In this document: one piece after another, positions 16,888 to 25,350 of the stretch
Position numbering within the stretch: the stretch's first letter is position 1
Layout of the letters: each line of letters begins with the position of its first letter
The notes under the pieces: generated by a model
Database searches by the model: none
What the model was told of the DNA's origin: nothing
What the model saw: only the letters and a program-made list of their open reading frames with translations
Assembly (NCBI RefSeq): GCF_029338295.1
Contig: NZ_CP119791.1
Span: 1-64,000 of the forward strand
Origin: Haladaptatus sp. QDMS2
GTDB lineage: Archaea; Halobacteriota; Halobacteria; Halobacteriales; Halococcaceae
Length of the DNA: 64,000 bases
Direction: 5' to 3'
Position numbers and translations under genes: made by a program

Positions 16888-18183
16888 TCAGTCGTCGCAG
16901 ACGCCGTGAATCCACTCGACGAGGTCCGCTACGACGTATCCGGCGACGTTCCCGCCGAAGTAGAGCGTGCTCGGAGCCACGGGCGTCGGTCCGTGCTGAA
17001 AGTAGTGACCGACGTGCTCATAGAATTCGACTCGGCTTCCGGGTGGGAGGTCCGTATCCTGCCACACTTCGAATTTCTGTCGACGAAACGCGGCGAGTTC
17101 CGGCTGCAGTTTCTCGTCTGCCCGACTCGTCGTCAGGACGAATACGGGCGAATCGAGCCCGGAGGAGGTGACCAACGGGTCGCAGTCGCGGTGGCTCCGG
17201 TGCCACACGCCAGGCTTTCCCAGAATAGTTTCGTCATCGCCGTACCCGTCGGCTTCGAGACGCCGAAACGTCTCGCGCATCTCCTCGAATTCGGCTTCCT
17301 GTTCCTCGTCGAGCTCGCCGTCCATCTCCATGCTGTATCGGAGCCACGCGAGGCCGTCCGGGTCGACCATCGAGTCCGGGGTGCCGTCGAGCGAGATAAC
17401 TCCCACACGGTCTTCGAACCGGTCAGCAATTCGCGGGGCGACCATGCCACCCTGGCTGTGTCCAGCGACGAACACCCTGTCTGCGTCTATCTCCTCGGTC
17501 TCGGCGAGCCTCGAAACCGCCGCGACCGCATCGTCGGTCACGACGGTGTCGAGCGTGTAGTTCTCGTCCGCGACTTCGTGGTCGAACAGGCGCTTTTCGT
17601 ACCGGAGCGTGGCGATTCCCTCGCTTGCGAGCCCCCACGCGACGTCCTTGAGAATCTTCGAGGCACCCACTGTCCCGTCCGGGTCGTGGAGGCCATGGCC
17701 GTGGACGAGCAAGACGCCCGGGAACGGGCCGTCGCCCTCGGGCACGGCGAGAATACCTCCAAGGTCAATGTCTCCGGCGTCGATGATCACGTCGTGTTCT
17801 GCGAACGCCTCGCGGTCGACGTACTCGGGGACCTCGTACGCGGGCGAAAACGAGAAGGCTGTGACCTCGTCCCCCTCGAATTCGACGGTGGCCGTTTCGC
17901 TCCCGTTAGCAAAGCAGAGTTCCACCTCGGCCACTCCGTCTCCGACGGTCACTGCACCGATTCCTTCGAACTCGCCGTGCTGACCGTACAGTCCCCACCA
18001 GTACTCGGAGAGGGCTTCCGTGGGGTCGAGTGGACCCTGCTGGAACTCGTCGGGAAAGGCGGCGACGACCTGCTCGCGGCCGGCTTCAGTGAGCAACTCC
18101 ACGGCCTCTTCGAATGACTGCTCGCCGAATCGCGTGGCGAACTCGTGGACTGTGGCTCCGACTGTCTCGTCGCTTCCAGTCAT
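16888..18183 (-). CDS. Alpha/beta hydrolase with N-terminal DUF3887-like domain
   Basis: The protein has 431 residues. Residues about 10-115 resemble the DUF3887/NTF2-like domain (VHEFATRFGEQSFEEAVELL). The rest is an alpha/beta hydrolase: oxyanion region VLLVHGHGLHDPDG, nucleophile elbow GHSQGG and a C-terminal histidine in HVGHYFQHG. The same order is seen in secreted bacterial proteins, but no signal peptide is visible here, so this one should be cytoplasmic. An esterase or peptidase activity is likely; the substrate is unknown. Confidence 0.88.
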   Translation of the reverse strand: MTGSDETVGATVHEFATRFGEQSFEEAVELLTEAGREQVVAAFPDEFQQGPLDPTEALSEYWWGLYGQHGEFEGIGAVTVGDGVAEVELCFANGSETATVEFEGDEVTAFSFSPAYEVPEYVDREAFAEHDVIIDAGDIDLGGILAVPEGDGPFPGVLLVHGHGLHDPDGTVGASKILKDVAWGLASEGIATLRYEKRLFDHEVADENYTLDTVVTDDAVAAVSRLAETEEIDADRVFVAGHSQGGMVAPRIADRFEDRVGVISLDGTPDSMVDPDGLAWLRYSMEMDGELDEEQEAEFEEMRETFRRLEADGYGDDETILGKPGVWHRSHRDCDPLVTSSGLDSPVFVLTTSRADEKLQPELAAFRRQKFEVWQDTDLPPGSRVEFYEHVGHYFQHGPTPVAPSTLYFGGNVAGYVVADLVEWIHGVCDD

Positions 18184-18246
18184 CGGTTCACGATTCCCGG
18201 ACGGCGCTGAAATAGATTGGTGGGCGACACGTTGCTTCCGACGGCC

Positions 18247-18720
18247 CTACGATTCGTCTGTCTCTTCGAACCCGGAAAACGAACTTCGGTGAGTGCTCCG
18301 AATCAAGTCTTCGTCTGAAACCTGGAGACCGAGCTCGTCCAGTTCCTCGCCGATTCGCGTGAGGTCGTCGCCATCGACGCCGACTGCCTGGACGAGCACG
18401 TTTGCCTCGCCCGTCATCACCTCCTGGACCTCGACGACGCCATCGACTCCCGCGGCCGCGGTCGCGAGTTCGCCACGGTCTGGAATCGGGGCGGTACAGA
18501 CGATGAGTGTGAACAGTTGATATCCCGCCCGCTCATAATCAACGTCGGCATGATAGCCGCGAAGCACCCCAGCGGCTTCGAGTTGCTGAATCCGATTTCG
18601 AACCGTACTCGCAGAAACCGAGAGCGTGCTTGCGATGTCACTGGACGAGGTGTGGCGTGCCTCCGATTGCAAGTGTGCGAGAATGCGTCGGTCAAGGTCG
18701 TCTACGTCTCGACTCACCAT
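18247..18720 (-). CDS. Lrp/AsnC-family transcriptional regulator
   Basis: This 157-residue protein starts MVSRDVDDLDRRILAHLQSE, the standard Lrp/AsnC opening. The HTH SSDIASTLSVSASTVRNRIQ is followed by a RAM-type ligand domain (YQLFTLIVCTAPIPDRGELA, then VVEVQEVMTGEANVLVQAVG). These regulators sense amino acids or related small molecules. The upstream hydrolase and downstream CNNM gene give no clear target. An in-frame extension to 18747 is less likely because it precedes the conserved start. Confidence 0.9.
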   Translation of the reverse strand: MVSRDVDDLDRRILAHLQSEARHTSSSDIASTLSVSASTVRNRIQQLEAAGVLRGYHADVDYERAGYQLFTLIVCTAPIPDRGELATAAAGVDGVVEVQEVMTGEANVLVQAVGVDGDDLTRIGEELDELGLQVSDEDLIRSTHRSSFSGFEETDES

Positions 18721-18880
18721 TTTGCTACATGGTTCACGCGTCCACATAAAAACGTACCTTCACTCTGTGTCAATCTGACATTCAATACTACGAAACATGC
18801 GCTTCTGACAACAAACTATTTAAAATTCCGAGCAGGTCGACACATACTACTGTCTCCGGCAAGAAGGAAACATCCACCCA

Positions 18881-19975
18881 ATGAACGCCATCGAGATCTG
18901 GATTCGCCTGTTGGCGGGCGTCCTGCTTATCCTCGCCAACGGCTTTTTCGTCGCCATCGAGTTCGCGCTGACTCGCGCTCGCCAGTTCACCGAAGACGAG
19001 TTCATCGACGGGAATCCCAAGCTGGAGCGGGCCTGGGAGATGACCAACGATCTCGAACTCTACCTGACGACGTGCCAGGTGGGCATCACTGCCTCCAGCA
19101 TCGCGGTCGGTATCGTCGCCGAACCGGCACTCGCCGCCATCTTCGAGCCGCTGTTCGGCGGCACGGTGCTCGCCAATATCGGCGCTGGTGCGCTCATCGC
19201 CTACTTCATCATCAACCTCATCCACCTCACCCACGGTGAACAGACGCCAACGTACCTCGGCGTCGAACGCTCTCGCTTCGTCTGTCGCTATGGTGCGGCC
19301 CCCCTCCACTGGTTCTACGTCGCCATCTCGCCGATTATCAAACTGGGCGACATGGTCGCGAAGTGGACGCTCAAGCTGTTCGGCATCGAGATGTCTGGCG
19401 CGTGGCTCGAAGCCGAAACCGACGTCATTGAATCTCGGAGCCAACTTCGAAACCGCATGAGTTCACTCCTCGAACAGGGGGACATTAAAGGTGAGCGCCA
19501 CGACGAAGTGCTGAACGCACTCGAAGCCGGGACCTTCGAAGTCCGGGACGTGATGGTCGACGAATCGGACATCGTGTTCCTCTCGACCGACGCATCTGTC
19601 ACCGAAAACCTCAAACGGGTCTCTGAGACGCCCCACACCCGCTATCCGCTCGTCGGGGAATCACCCGCCGACGTCGAAGGCATCGTCTACGTGCCGCAGG
19701 TGCTCGACAACATCGACGCACTGCGCGACGAGGAGGTCACCTTCGGCGACATTGCCGCCCCGCCGATGACGCTCTCGGCGGAAACCACTGTCAGTGATGC
19801 CATCGACAAGTTCCAGGCCGAACGCCAGGAGTTAGCCCTGGTGCTCGCAGACGGCGACGTCGTCGGACTGGTGACCGCAACCGACGCGCTCGAAGCCGTC
19901 GTCGGCGAACTCGAAGACCCACTCGACGACCAATCTGCGAGTGACAAACCGACGGGTCATCCGTCGTCGACCTAG
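18881..19975 (+). CDS. CNNM/CBS-domain membrane protein (hemolysin C-like transporter)
   Basis: The protein has 364 residues. The N-terminal CNNM (DUF21) domain has about four helices, and the first includes LILANGFFVAIEFALTRAR with the conserved FVAxEFAL motif. A CBS pair follows from about residue 215 (VRDVMVDESDIVFLSTDASV; later DGDVVGLVTATDALEAVVGE). Family members act in Mg2+/Co2+ or Na+ homeostasis. The C-terminal CorC/HlyC domain of bacterial homologues is absent, as is common in haloarchaeal versions. It is a single gene on the plus strand. Confidence 0.9.
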   Translation: MNAIEIWIRLLAGVLLILANGFFVAIEFALTRARQFTEDEFIDGNPKLERAWEMTNDLELYLTTCQVGITASSIAVGIVAEPALAAIFEPLFGGTVLANIGAGALIAYFIINLIHLTHGEQTPTYLGVERSRFVCRYGAAPLHWFYVAISPIIKLGDMVAKWTLKLFGIEMSGAWLEAETDVIESRSQLRNRMSSLLEQGDIKGERHDEVLNALEAGTFEVRDVMVDESDIVFLSTDASVTENLKRVSETPHTRYPLVGESPADVEGIVYVPQVLDNIDALRDEEVTFGDIAAPPMTLSAETTVSDAIDKFQAERQELALVLADGDVVGLVTATDALEAVVGELEDPLDDQSASDKPTGHPSST

Positions 19976-20115
19976 GGACCGGCTGTCGGTTTTCGTTCTT
20001 TCGTTGAACGGCGATGTCCAACTCCATGCCATGAGCTTCTCGAATTTGTCGGGTAGGAGACTCCACGCCGCTGTCTGAGACAGGTCCTTCCTCCTCGGTG
20101 TGCTATTCTAGCCTA

Positions 20116-20871
20116 ATGAACGACGACAGCTCACTTCGAAAAACGGAACACGGCGTTGCGTTCGTCGCCGAGATCCTGGAATCTCGACCCTTGACGCCGA
20201 CGAGCCACCACATCCGCACCAGCCGCCACCCCCAGTTCGTGTACGAACCGGTGCAGTTCGCGAAACTCTCGCTGCGCACGTCCGAAGGCTCGGCGAGATT
20301 CGACGACTCTCGACCCATGTCGCTGGCCAGTTCGCCAACCCGAGACTCTCTCGAATACGGCGTCCGTGTCTCAGATAGTCCTTTCAAGCAGGCGTTCGTG
20401 AACCTCGAACCCGGAGACGAGGTCCTGATTGAAGGTCCTCGCGGCCATTTCATTCTGAACCCCGAGCGGGACACCGTCCTCATCGCCGGCGGCATCGGCA
20501 TCACCCCCCTGAAAGGCATGGCCGAGTACGCGAGCGACAAACACCTCGATATTCCCGTCCGCCTCATCTACAGCAATCGAACCGCAGATGAAATCGCCTA
20601 TCGAGATGAACTGGACGCGCTCGTCGAGTCGAACCCACAGTTCGAACTCATTCACACACTCACCCGCGAACCCGAAGGAAGCGAGTGGACGGGGCGCAGA
20701 GGGCGTGTCGACAGAGCCCTGGTCGAAGCCGTCGTGAACGAGTTAGAGGCTCCTGTCTTCTATCTCTGTGGCACCCCCGGGATGGTGCGCGGATTGTGGG
20801 AAATCTTGCAATCGATGGGGGTCCCGCCGGAGCGAATCATTTACGAGCAGTTCTGGGGCTACACCGGCTGA
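20116..20871 (+). CDS. FAD-dependent ferredoxin-reductase-like oxidoreductase
   Basis: This 251-residue protein starts at MNDDSSLRKTEHG. An FAD-binding barrel (DSRPMSLASSPTRD is the RxxS/T flavin motif; VEPGDEV-type turn) is followed by a nucleotide-binding Rossmann half (TVLIAGGIGITPLKGMAEYA, then VFYLCGTPGMVRGLWEIL). It ends in FWGYTG. This is the ferredoxin-NADP reductase fold without a fused iron-sulfur domain, so it probably passes electrons between NAD(P)H and a separate ferredoxin. The J-domain ferredoxin at 14742 is a possible but unproven partner. Confidence 0.9.
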   Translation: MNDDSSLRKTEHGVAFVAEILESRPLTPTSHHIRTSRHPQFVYEPVQFAKLSLRTSEGSARFDDSRPMSLASSPTRDSLEYGVRVSDSPFKQAFVNLEPGDEVLIEGPRGHFILNPERDTVLIAGGIGITPLKGMAEYASDKHLDIPVRLIYSNRTADEIAYRDELDALVESNPQFELIHTLTREPEGSEWTGRRGRVDRALVEAVVNELEAPVFYLCGTPGMVRGLWEILQSMGVPPERIIYEQFWGYTG

Positions 20872-21767
20872 GAGACAACCCGTACCTGGCCTACGGGAAG
20901 TTCGAAGACACACTTAACGACCGTTCAGGGAGCGACACACAGGCGGGCCTTCCGTCGGAGAACGAGTACCGATTCTCACACTCGGTTTCAAGCCCGTAAC
21001 ACAGCCGAACGCGCCAGTGCGGGTCGCTCGACCAGCGAGGCGAGTTCCACAATCGGCCTGAAACCCCGCTAGAAGGCGTGTGGTTGGCGTTTTGGTCTGA
21101 GTGTGGAGCCTGTCGTCGCGGGAGGAATAGAGAAATCGAGATTTCGAATTTCGAGTGTAGAGCTGTTCTATCCGTTTCTTTCCGGGTTTCGAGAATCCCA
21201 TTGCTCCCTCTTCTACAGACACGCTCGCCTGTCGACTGACGGTAATTCCCAAAACCGCACGACTGAAACCGATTGTGGAACTTCGGACGCACGTTTGACG
21301 GCCACAATTGAGTGGCCACGCCGTATTTCCACACTCGGATTATTGCCTGAACACTCGGGTTTCAACGCTGCTATAGCCAATTTGGATTTCTAACTTGCTC
21401 CACTGCAATTCCACGCTCTTTTCTCCACACTCAGGTCACTCACTCTGTTTTCTCTCCCCTTCCGGATTATTTGCCGATTGTGAACCCGAAAATCCCTCGA
21501 AAGCAACTGACTCAACGCCCATACTACCGCTTTGCGGGAGGGTGGTTTTGGCGAAATTTCGACGTTCGGTGATTCCTCACAGAAACCGTGAAATCACCAG
21601 CGGGAAACCGATTGTGGAAAAATCGATGTTGGGGTCAATCGGATGGCTCGATTTCACGACGTATTCCCAGACCGGTTACGAGAGCTGGAGTACCTGTACG
21701 TCAGCACTGATGGGTAACTATTTGAATTTGGGGAAATATCTTATACTTTCCCACCATAAACACGACT
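20872..21767. other. Long gene-free region with repeated TCCACA-type motifs
   Basis: Nearly 900 bp hold no convincing gene. The 16-mer GAAACCGATTGTGGAA occurs at 21265-21280 and 21604-21619. Its core recurs inverted as TTCCACAATCGG at 21045-21056. The related TCCACACTC appears at 21328 and 21424, and inverted at 21099-21107. There are also hairpins: GGCCAC/GTGGCC near 21300-21317 and GGTGATT/AATCACC near 21570-21600. Clusters of oriented short repeats can mark origin-binding or regulator-binding regions, but no orc1/cdc6 gene is next to it. The function is unknown. Confidence 0.5.
21731..21752 (+). promoter_or_regulatory. Inverted repeat over the vapBC promoter
   Basis: GGGAAA (21731-21736) and TTTCCC (21747-21752) flank TATCTTATAC. 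The TATA-like core lies about 25-30 bases before the antitoxin ATG at 21768, which suits a leaderless transcript. A repressor bound to the arms would cover the TATA element, as expected for toxin-antitoxin autoregulation. This is inferred from layout only. Confidence 0.5.
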
Positions 21768-21998
21768 ATGTCCGAGGCAACACTCGACGGTCGTGGCCGC
21801 CTCACGCTTCCGAAAGAAATCAGGGAGCGCTACGGGGAGCGCTATCGCATCGTTCAACTTCACGATGGTCTCAAGTTGGTTCCAATTGACGAAGATCCGC
21901 TTGCTGCCCTGCGTTCTGAATTCGCAGACGTCGAGAAGACAGCAACTGAACTCCGCGACGAAGCCCGCAATGCGGCGCTGGACGAGGCCGGACCCTGA
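21768..21998 (+). CDS. vapB: AbrB/MazE-type antitoxin (VapB)
   Basis: The 76-residue protein has an N-terminal swapped-hairpin AbrB domain (ATLDGRGRLTLPKEIRERYG) and an acidic helical tail for toxin binding. The next gene, a PIN toxin, begins directly after its TGA (TGAATG), so the pair is one operon. A decayed homologue lies at 24613-24817. The inverted repeat at 21731-21752 is a likely operator. Confidence 0.9.
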   Translation: MSEATLDGRGRLTLPKEIRERYGERYRIVQLHDGLKLVPIDEDPLAALRSEFADVEKTATELRDEARNAALDEAGP

Positions 21999-22373
21999 AT
22001 GTACGCTGAAACCGACTTCCTTCTGGCACTCATCAAGGACGAAGACTGGCTCGGTGACGCTGCAGAGAAGGTGTATCACAACCACCGAGACGAACTCTGG
22101 ACGTCTCAATTCACGCTCATCGAACTCCTCATGGTCGCCTATCGTGAGGAACGGGATACAGAGCGAGTCATCACGAACGCTGCAGCACTCATGGAAATCC
22201 GCGGTGACGTGGACACGGTCATGGCCGCAGCAACCTACGTCGAAGACCACGGATTCACTCCCTTCGATGCCCTACATCTTGTCGAATCCGACAGTGATAC
22301 AATCGTTTCGAGTGACGATGCGTACGAATCATTCGCACCACGACTCGACCTGAAGGCAATCGGGGAAGAGTAG
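21999..22373 (+). CDS. vapC: PIN-domain ribonuclease toxin (VapC)
   Basis: This 124-residue PIN protein has acidic residues in the expected places: ETDFLLALIK at the start, SQFTLIELLM in the middle and FTPFDALHLV then IVSSDD near the end. PIN toxins cleave RNA and are held inactive by their cognate antitoxin, here the gene directly upstream. The length is typical. The locus lies just outside the IS-rich segment. Confidence 0.9.
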   Translation: MYAETDFLLALIKDEDWLGDAAEKVYHNHRDELWTSQFTLIELLMVAYREERDTERVITNAAALMEIRGDVDTVMAAATYVEDHGFTPFDALHLVESDSDTIVSSDDAYESFAPRLDLKAIGEE

Positions 22374-22608
22374 CCCGACTACAGCGAGTCGAAATCGAGG
22401 TTGACCACGTACCAATCGAGTGCCTATCCGATACCAACTCCAAGCCCTACGAATATCACGCCGACCGCAGGCGAGAAGCCACTGCATCGATGAACGCGTT
22501 TAGACTGGTCGCCATCCGCCTGTACTGACCCAATATCACCAGCCATAACGACCCAGCAATGCCGGGGAGTTCGTGGCTTACGTCGTCCAAAAAGCGGGTA
22601 TCAACGTC
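22374..22608. other. Intergenic region
   Basis: Nothing recognisable is seen between the toxin gene and the 3' end of the interrupted membrane-protein gene on the opposite strand. Confidence 0.3.
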
Positions 22609-22732
22609 TCAGGCCGAAAGCCATGCGTATGTCTGGACGGTCCCGAATAACAGTGCTAACGCTGCATTCTCGACGACAAGTGACATCCTCCCCGCCATGA
22701 ACGGCGGGGCTTCCCGTACCGCGTTGGGATAT

Positions 22733-24037
22733 TTACGGTTCGCAGAGGCTCGCTTGGTCAGCGAACGTCCCCTGTCCACTACTCGGGTCGTGTTCTCCAC
22801 GACGGAACAGGTTGACTACTGGGCGTGCCACACGCCCGCTACTCCTATCCCCGGAAGACCGAGGACTCAGAGTTACCTTTTCTGCTTGGTCTAACCGACG
22901 CCGAATGTTCTCCGCACCATTCGAGTCGGCGTTCATCACGACTCCACACCCACAACAGACGTACAAGCCACGCTCTACACGATTGGCATCTCGTTTCTGT
23001 CCACAGCACGAACACGTCTTCGAGGTGTCGCGCTCGCTCACCACAACGACGGCGATGCCTTCGGCTTTCGCCTTGTACGTGAGGAGGTTCGTGAAGCGGT
23101 CGAACGCCCACCCGTGCAAGCCTTCGTTGCCACGGTCGCCCCAGTTGCGAGCCTCGCCGGTTTCGTCGTTGTCACGGATGCCTTCGAGGTTACCAACAGC
23201 AATCGTTCCGACACCTCGTTCGACGCACTCTGAGACGAGGTGTCTGGTGAGGGCGTGCAGGTAGTGTGACCGGCGCTCAGAACGTTTCCGTCGAAGCCTG
23301 AGGGCCTTGTTTGACCGAGAGGAGTTGCACGTTGCTATCTCCTTGGCGAAGTAGCGTTCGTCGGTCTTGAGGGCGTTCCCCGGATACAACTCGTGGGCGC
23401 CCGTGGAATACGAGACGGCGGCGACGTTCTTGATGCCGAGGTCGATACCGGCGGTTTCGTTGCCGGGCGACTCAGCCTCGATGTCGTGTTTGCACACGAT
23501 GTGGAGTTCCCACTCGTCGCCGTTGTAGACGGCTCGGACTTGGCGGACGTTCTCGACAACAACATCTGGTCGGGTCTCGATTTCGCAGAGGATGAAGTCC
23601 GACCAGTGTTCTTTCAGGTTTCGACCTTTGGAGAGGCGAATCCGGTTGTTGTGGGCGTCGTGTTTGAAGCCGTCTTCTTTGAACGTGACCGTCGAGCGCG
23701 GGTGGTCGCCGTTGTGTTTGCGGTACTTCGGTGGGTTTGCGCGGTCGTTCCCGTTTCGGCGCTTGGCGTACCAGCCACGGAACGCTTCAGCGAGTTCTTC
23801 GATGACTCGCTGACTCGACTGAGAATTGAGGTCGGCGTAGCGTTCGTGGGTCTTCAGGTAGGCCTTGAGCGGGCCATCCTTGGGGATTGTCCCTGTTTCG
23901 CTCCAGATGCGGTCGCACGTCCAGCGTGCGATGTTCCAGAGTTTCGAGGCGGCGAACCCAAGCGAGTCCAAGTCACTCGTGACCTGTGGCTGGTTCCGGA
24001 TGGAAGCAACGTAGGTTCGAGTGACCTGAATCGCCAT
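22733..24037 (-). CDS. tnpB: TnpB RNA-guided nuclease
   Basis: The 434-residue protein is intact. RuvC motifs are AGIDLGIKN, a glutamate in AVGNLEGIRDN and NADSNGAENI. The zinc ribbon is CSCC with a later CCGC. It begins MAIQVTRTYVASIRNQ and is homologous over its length to the gene at 61657-62907. The C-terminal 50 residues are basic and overlap the right-end RNA region. Its ATG overlaps a perfect 15-bp palindrome (24037-24051), also present in the sister copy. Confidence 0.95.
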   Translation of the reverse strand: MAIQVTRTYVASIRNQPQVTSDLDSLGFAASKLWNIARWTCDRIWSETGTIPKDGPLKAYLKTHERYADLNSQSSQRVIEELAEAFRGWYAKRRNGNDRANPPKYRKHNGDHPRSTVTFKEDGFKHDAHNNRIRLSKGRNLKEHWSDFILCEIETRPDVVVENVRQVRAVYNGDEWELHIVCKHDIEAESPGNETAGIDLGIKNVAAVSYSTGAHELYPGNALKTDERYFAKEIATCNSSRSNKALRLRRKRSERRSHYLHALTRHLVSECVERGVGTIAVGNLEGIRDNDETGEARNWGDRGNEGLHGWAFDRFTNLLTYKAKAEGIAVVVVSERDTSKTCSCCGQKRDANRVERGLYVCCGCGVVMNADSNGAENIRRRLDQAEKVTLSPRSSGDRSSGRVARPVVNLFRRGEHDPSSGQGTFADQASLCEP

Positions 24038-24051
24038 ACATAGCCTATGTA
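24037..24051. promoter_or_regulatory. Palindrome at the tnpB start, copy 1
   Basis: TACATAGCCTATGTA has 7-bp arms around one central base; its outermost base is the A of the tnpB ATG. The same palindrome sits at the same place in the element at 61465 (61643-61657). Conservation at the start codon suggests an operator or an RNA hairpin that limits TnpB expression. Confidence 0.55.
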
Positions 24052-24434
24052 GACAAACCTACTTAATGGTAAGGACTGGCGTTGAATATCCTGTCTGCAA
24101 TCGACGGTGGTCTGTGTAGGAGTTGTCGGATTCACTCCCCCCTTTAGGGCGGGATTCTCTCCTCGCAGAAAGATAGATTACTGCCGGACAGCATTGTCCG
24201 ACCGGCCAGGGCGAACACTCCAAACAATGTCGCCAACAGCAGATTGTACTTCGCGAATGCGACCCAACACTCTTGGTCGAGTTCGACGAGGCCATCGGTA
24301 CCCATAGTTACAGTTTGGTCTGTGGGGTAACAAGCGTCATGGCCTTCAACTGTCTTTCTTCCCATTATCCCGCCAAATAGAGCGGACAGAACGACGAAAG
24401 CGACCGCTCGTCGGAGTGAAATTGTGAAACGGTA

Positions 24435-24454
24435 CCAGGTGCGAGAATCGAACC
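24435..24454 (-). repeat. tRNA-His 3'-end fragment 1
   Basis: CCAGGTGCGAGAATCGAACC is identical to part of the 3' half of the tRNA-His gene at 45968-46041, in the same orientation. It is not part of a full tRNA. Such fragments mark the far end of elements integrated into tRNA genes. The following sequence forms a long inverted repeat with GAGAATCGAA (24444-24453) and TTCGATTCTC (24483-24492). Confidence 0.65.
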
Positions 24455-24576
24455 TCAGTCGCTCCCTTCGGTCGCTCCTTGCTTCGATTCTCTCCTATCT
24501 GATCACTCCCGTTTTCGTCCATGTTCGCGTTGCTCTCAGTCGAGAGCAAACGCTCAGGAATTGAGAACGGAAGGAA

Positions 24577-24600
24577 GGTCCAGGTGCGAGAATCGAACCC
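24577..24600 (-). repeat. tRNA-His 3'-end fragment 2 (putative attachment repeat)
   Basis: The 24 bases beginning GGTCCAGGTGCGAGAATC are identical to 45967-45990, the T-arm and acceptor 3' end of tRNA-His plus one flanking base, in the same orientation. After this the sequences diverge. It lies on the 3' side of the tRNA, at the far end of the 21-kb interval, as expected for a direct repeat made by tRNA-targeted integration. Confidence 0.7.
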
Positions 24601-24612
24601 CGATCGCTACCG

Positions 24613-24817
24613 CTCCCGAAAGAACTCAGAGAGCGCTACGGTGAGCGTTATCGAATCATCCAACTCCACGATGCTCTCAAGCTCACTCCCATCGACGAAG
24701 ATCCGCTTGCAGTTCTCCGGTCTGAATTCACAGACGTGGAGAAGTCATCAGATGAACTCCTCAAAGAAGGTCCTCAAAGAAGGTCGCAACACGGCGTTGG
24801 ACGAGTCTGGACGCTGA
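24613..24817 (+). pseudogene. Decayed VapB antitoxin
   Basis: LPKELRERYGERYRIIQLHD and LKLTPIDEDPLAVLRSEF closely match VapB at 21768. The first dozen residues are missing; the sequence before 24613 is the tRNA-His fragment and its flank. A tandem 13-bp duplication (CCTCAAAGAAGGT at 24759-24771 and 24772-24784) shifts the frame, after which the expected ending GRNTALDESGR is found in the new frame and stops at 24817. No toxin gene follows. Confidence 0.8.
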
Positions 24818-24891
24818 TTCACTCCTCGTAATGCCTGCCCTTCGTAAAATCTGACGGATCGGCTGCGAACCGCACACATCCCACTGCTCAG

Positions 24892-25350
24892 TCACGGTTT
24901 CCTCACGACTTCAGGTTCGAGAATGGCCTTCAAATTCTCACCTTCCTCTTTCATATGTTTCCGGACGGCGTCGAACTCACGCCGGTTGAGCCGCGCACCG
25001 ATTGGTCCGGTGCGAACCCTGATTCGTTGGGTGAGGTCACAGCCGTCCTCGTGCGGGTCGATGGTAAAGCTAATCGACGGCATCAGGAGTCCAACGAGCA
25101 GCGATGTTGGTCTAAACTCGATGTATTGGTTAGGAACCACCTCGGTAAATCGCACCGTCTTTTGCTGGGTCTTCCCCGCAATCCGTTCCTCGAAGTAGGC
25201 TTCCGACCCCTGCGCTAATCCGGCTTCGTCGAGCCACCGAAACTCGATGTGGTCCGGGTGCCACCGCTCGTAATTTGCCTCCATCGACTCGAAGAAGCCG
25301 TAGACGGCTTCCGGAGACGCCTGTATTCTTGTAGTCTCCTCTAATAGCAT
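24892..25350 (-). CDS. SRPBCC-family (START-like) protein
   Basis: This 152-residue protein starts MLLEETTRIQASPEAVYGFF, the usual opening of polyketide-cyclase/SRPBCC proteins, and has alternating strands such as RFTEVVPNQYIEFRP and LLMPSISFTIDPHEDGCDL. The family binds hydrophobic ligands in a helix-grip pocket; the ligand is unknown. The frame stays open upstream to 25479 and encodes a remnant of an unrelated small membrane protein, so the ATG at 25350 is preferred. Confidence 0.85.
   Translation of the reverse strand: MLLEETTRIQASPEAVYGFFESMEANYERWHPDHIEFRWLDEAGLAQGSEAYFEERIAGKTQQKTVRFTEVVPNQYIEFRPTSLLVGLLMPSISFTIDPHEDGCDLTQRIRVRTGPIGARLNRREFDAVRKHMKEEGENLKAILEPEVVRKP

Larger units (their letters stand above)
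22682..24171 (-). mobile_element. IS1341-type element carrying tnpB
   Basis: The element is 1,490 bp and read on the minus strand. The left end carries GAGGAGAGAATCCCGCCC with a short CCCT/AGGG hairpin, preceded by host CTATC. The right end is a hairpin GCCCCGCCGTTCATGGCGGGG followed by GAGGATGTC. Both ends match the element at 61465-62967. There is no TnpA gene. Removing it restores a small membrane-protein gene in frame. Confidence 0.85.
22609..24305 (-). pseudogene. Small two-helix membrane protein split by a TnpB element
   Basis: The 5' part (24305 down to 24172) reads MGTDGLVELDQECWVAFAKY and then a helix NLLLATLFGVFALAG. The 3' part (22681 down to 22609) reads LVVENAALALLFGTVQTYAW and ends with a stop. 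If the element 22682-24171 is removed, the codon TC|A is completed and the frame continues, giving a protein of about 68 residues with two membrane helices. The family is not recognised. The in-frame join supports both the existence of the gene and the element boundaries. Confidence 0.7.

Noticed and set aside
20872-21767. Replication origin
   Set aside because: Repeats are suggestive, but no orc1/cdc6 gene is adjacent and the motif is not clearly the haloarchaeal origin-recognition box; kept only as a motif-rich region.
24435-24600. Two additional tRNA genes
   Set aside because: Only the T-arm and acceptor 3' sequence is present; D-arm and anticodon arm are missing.
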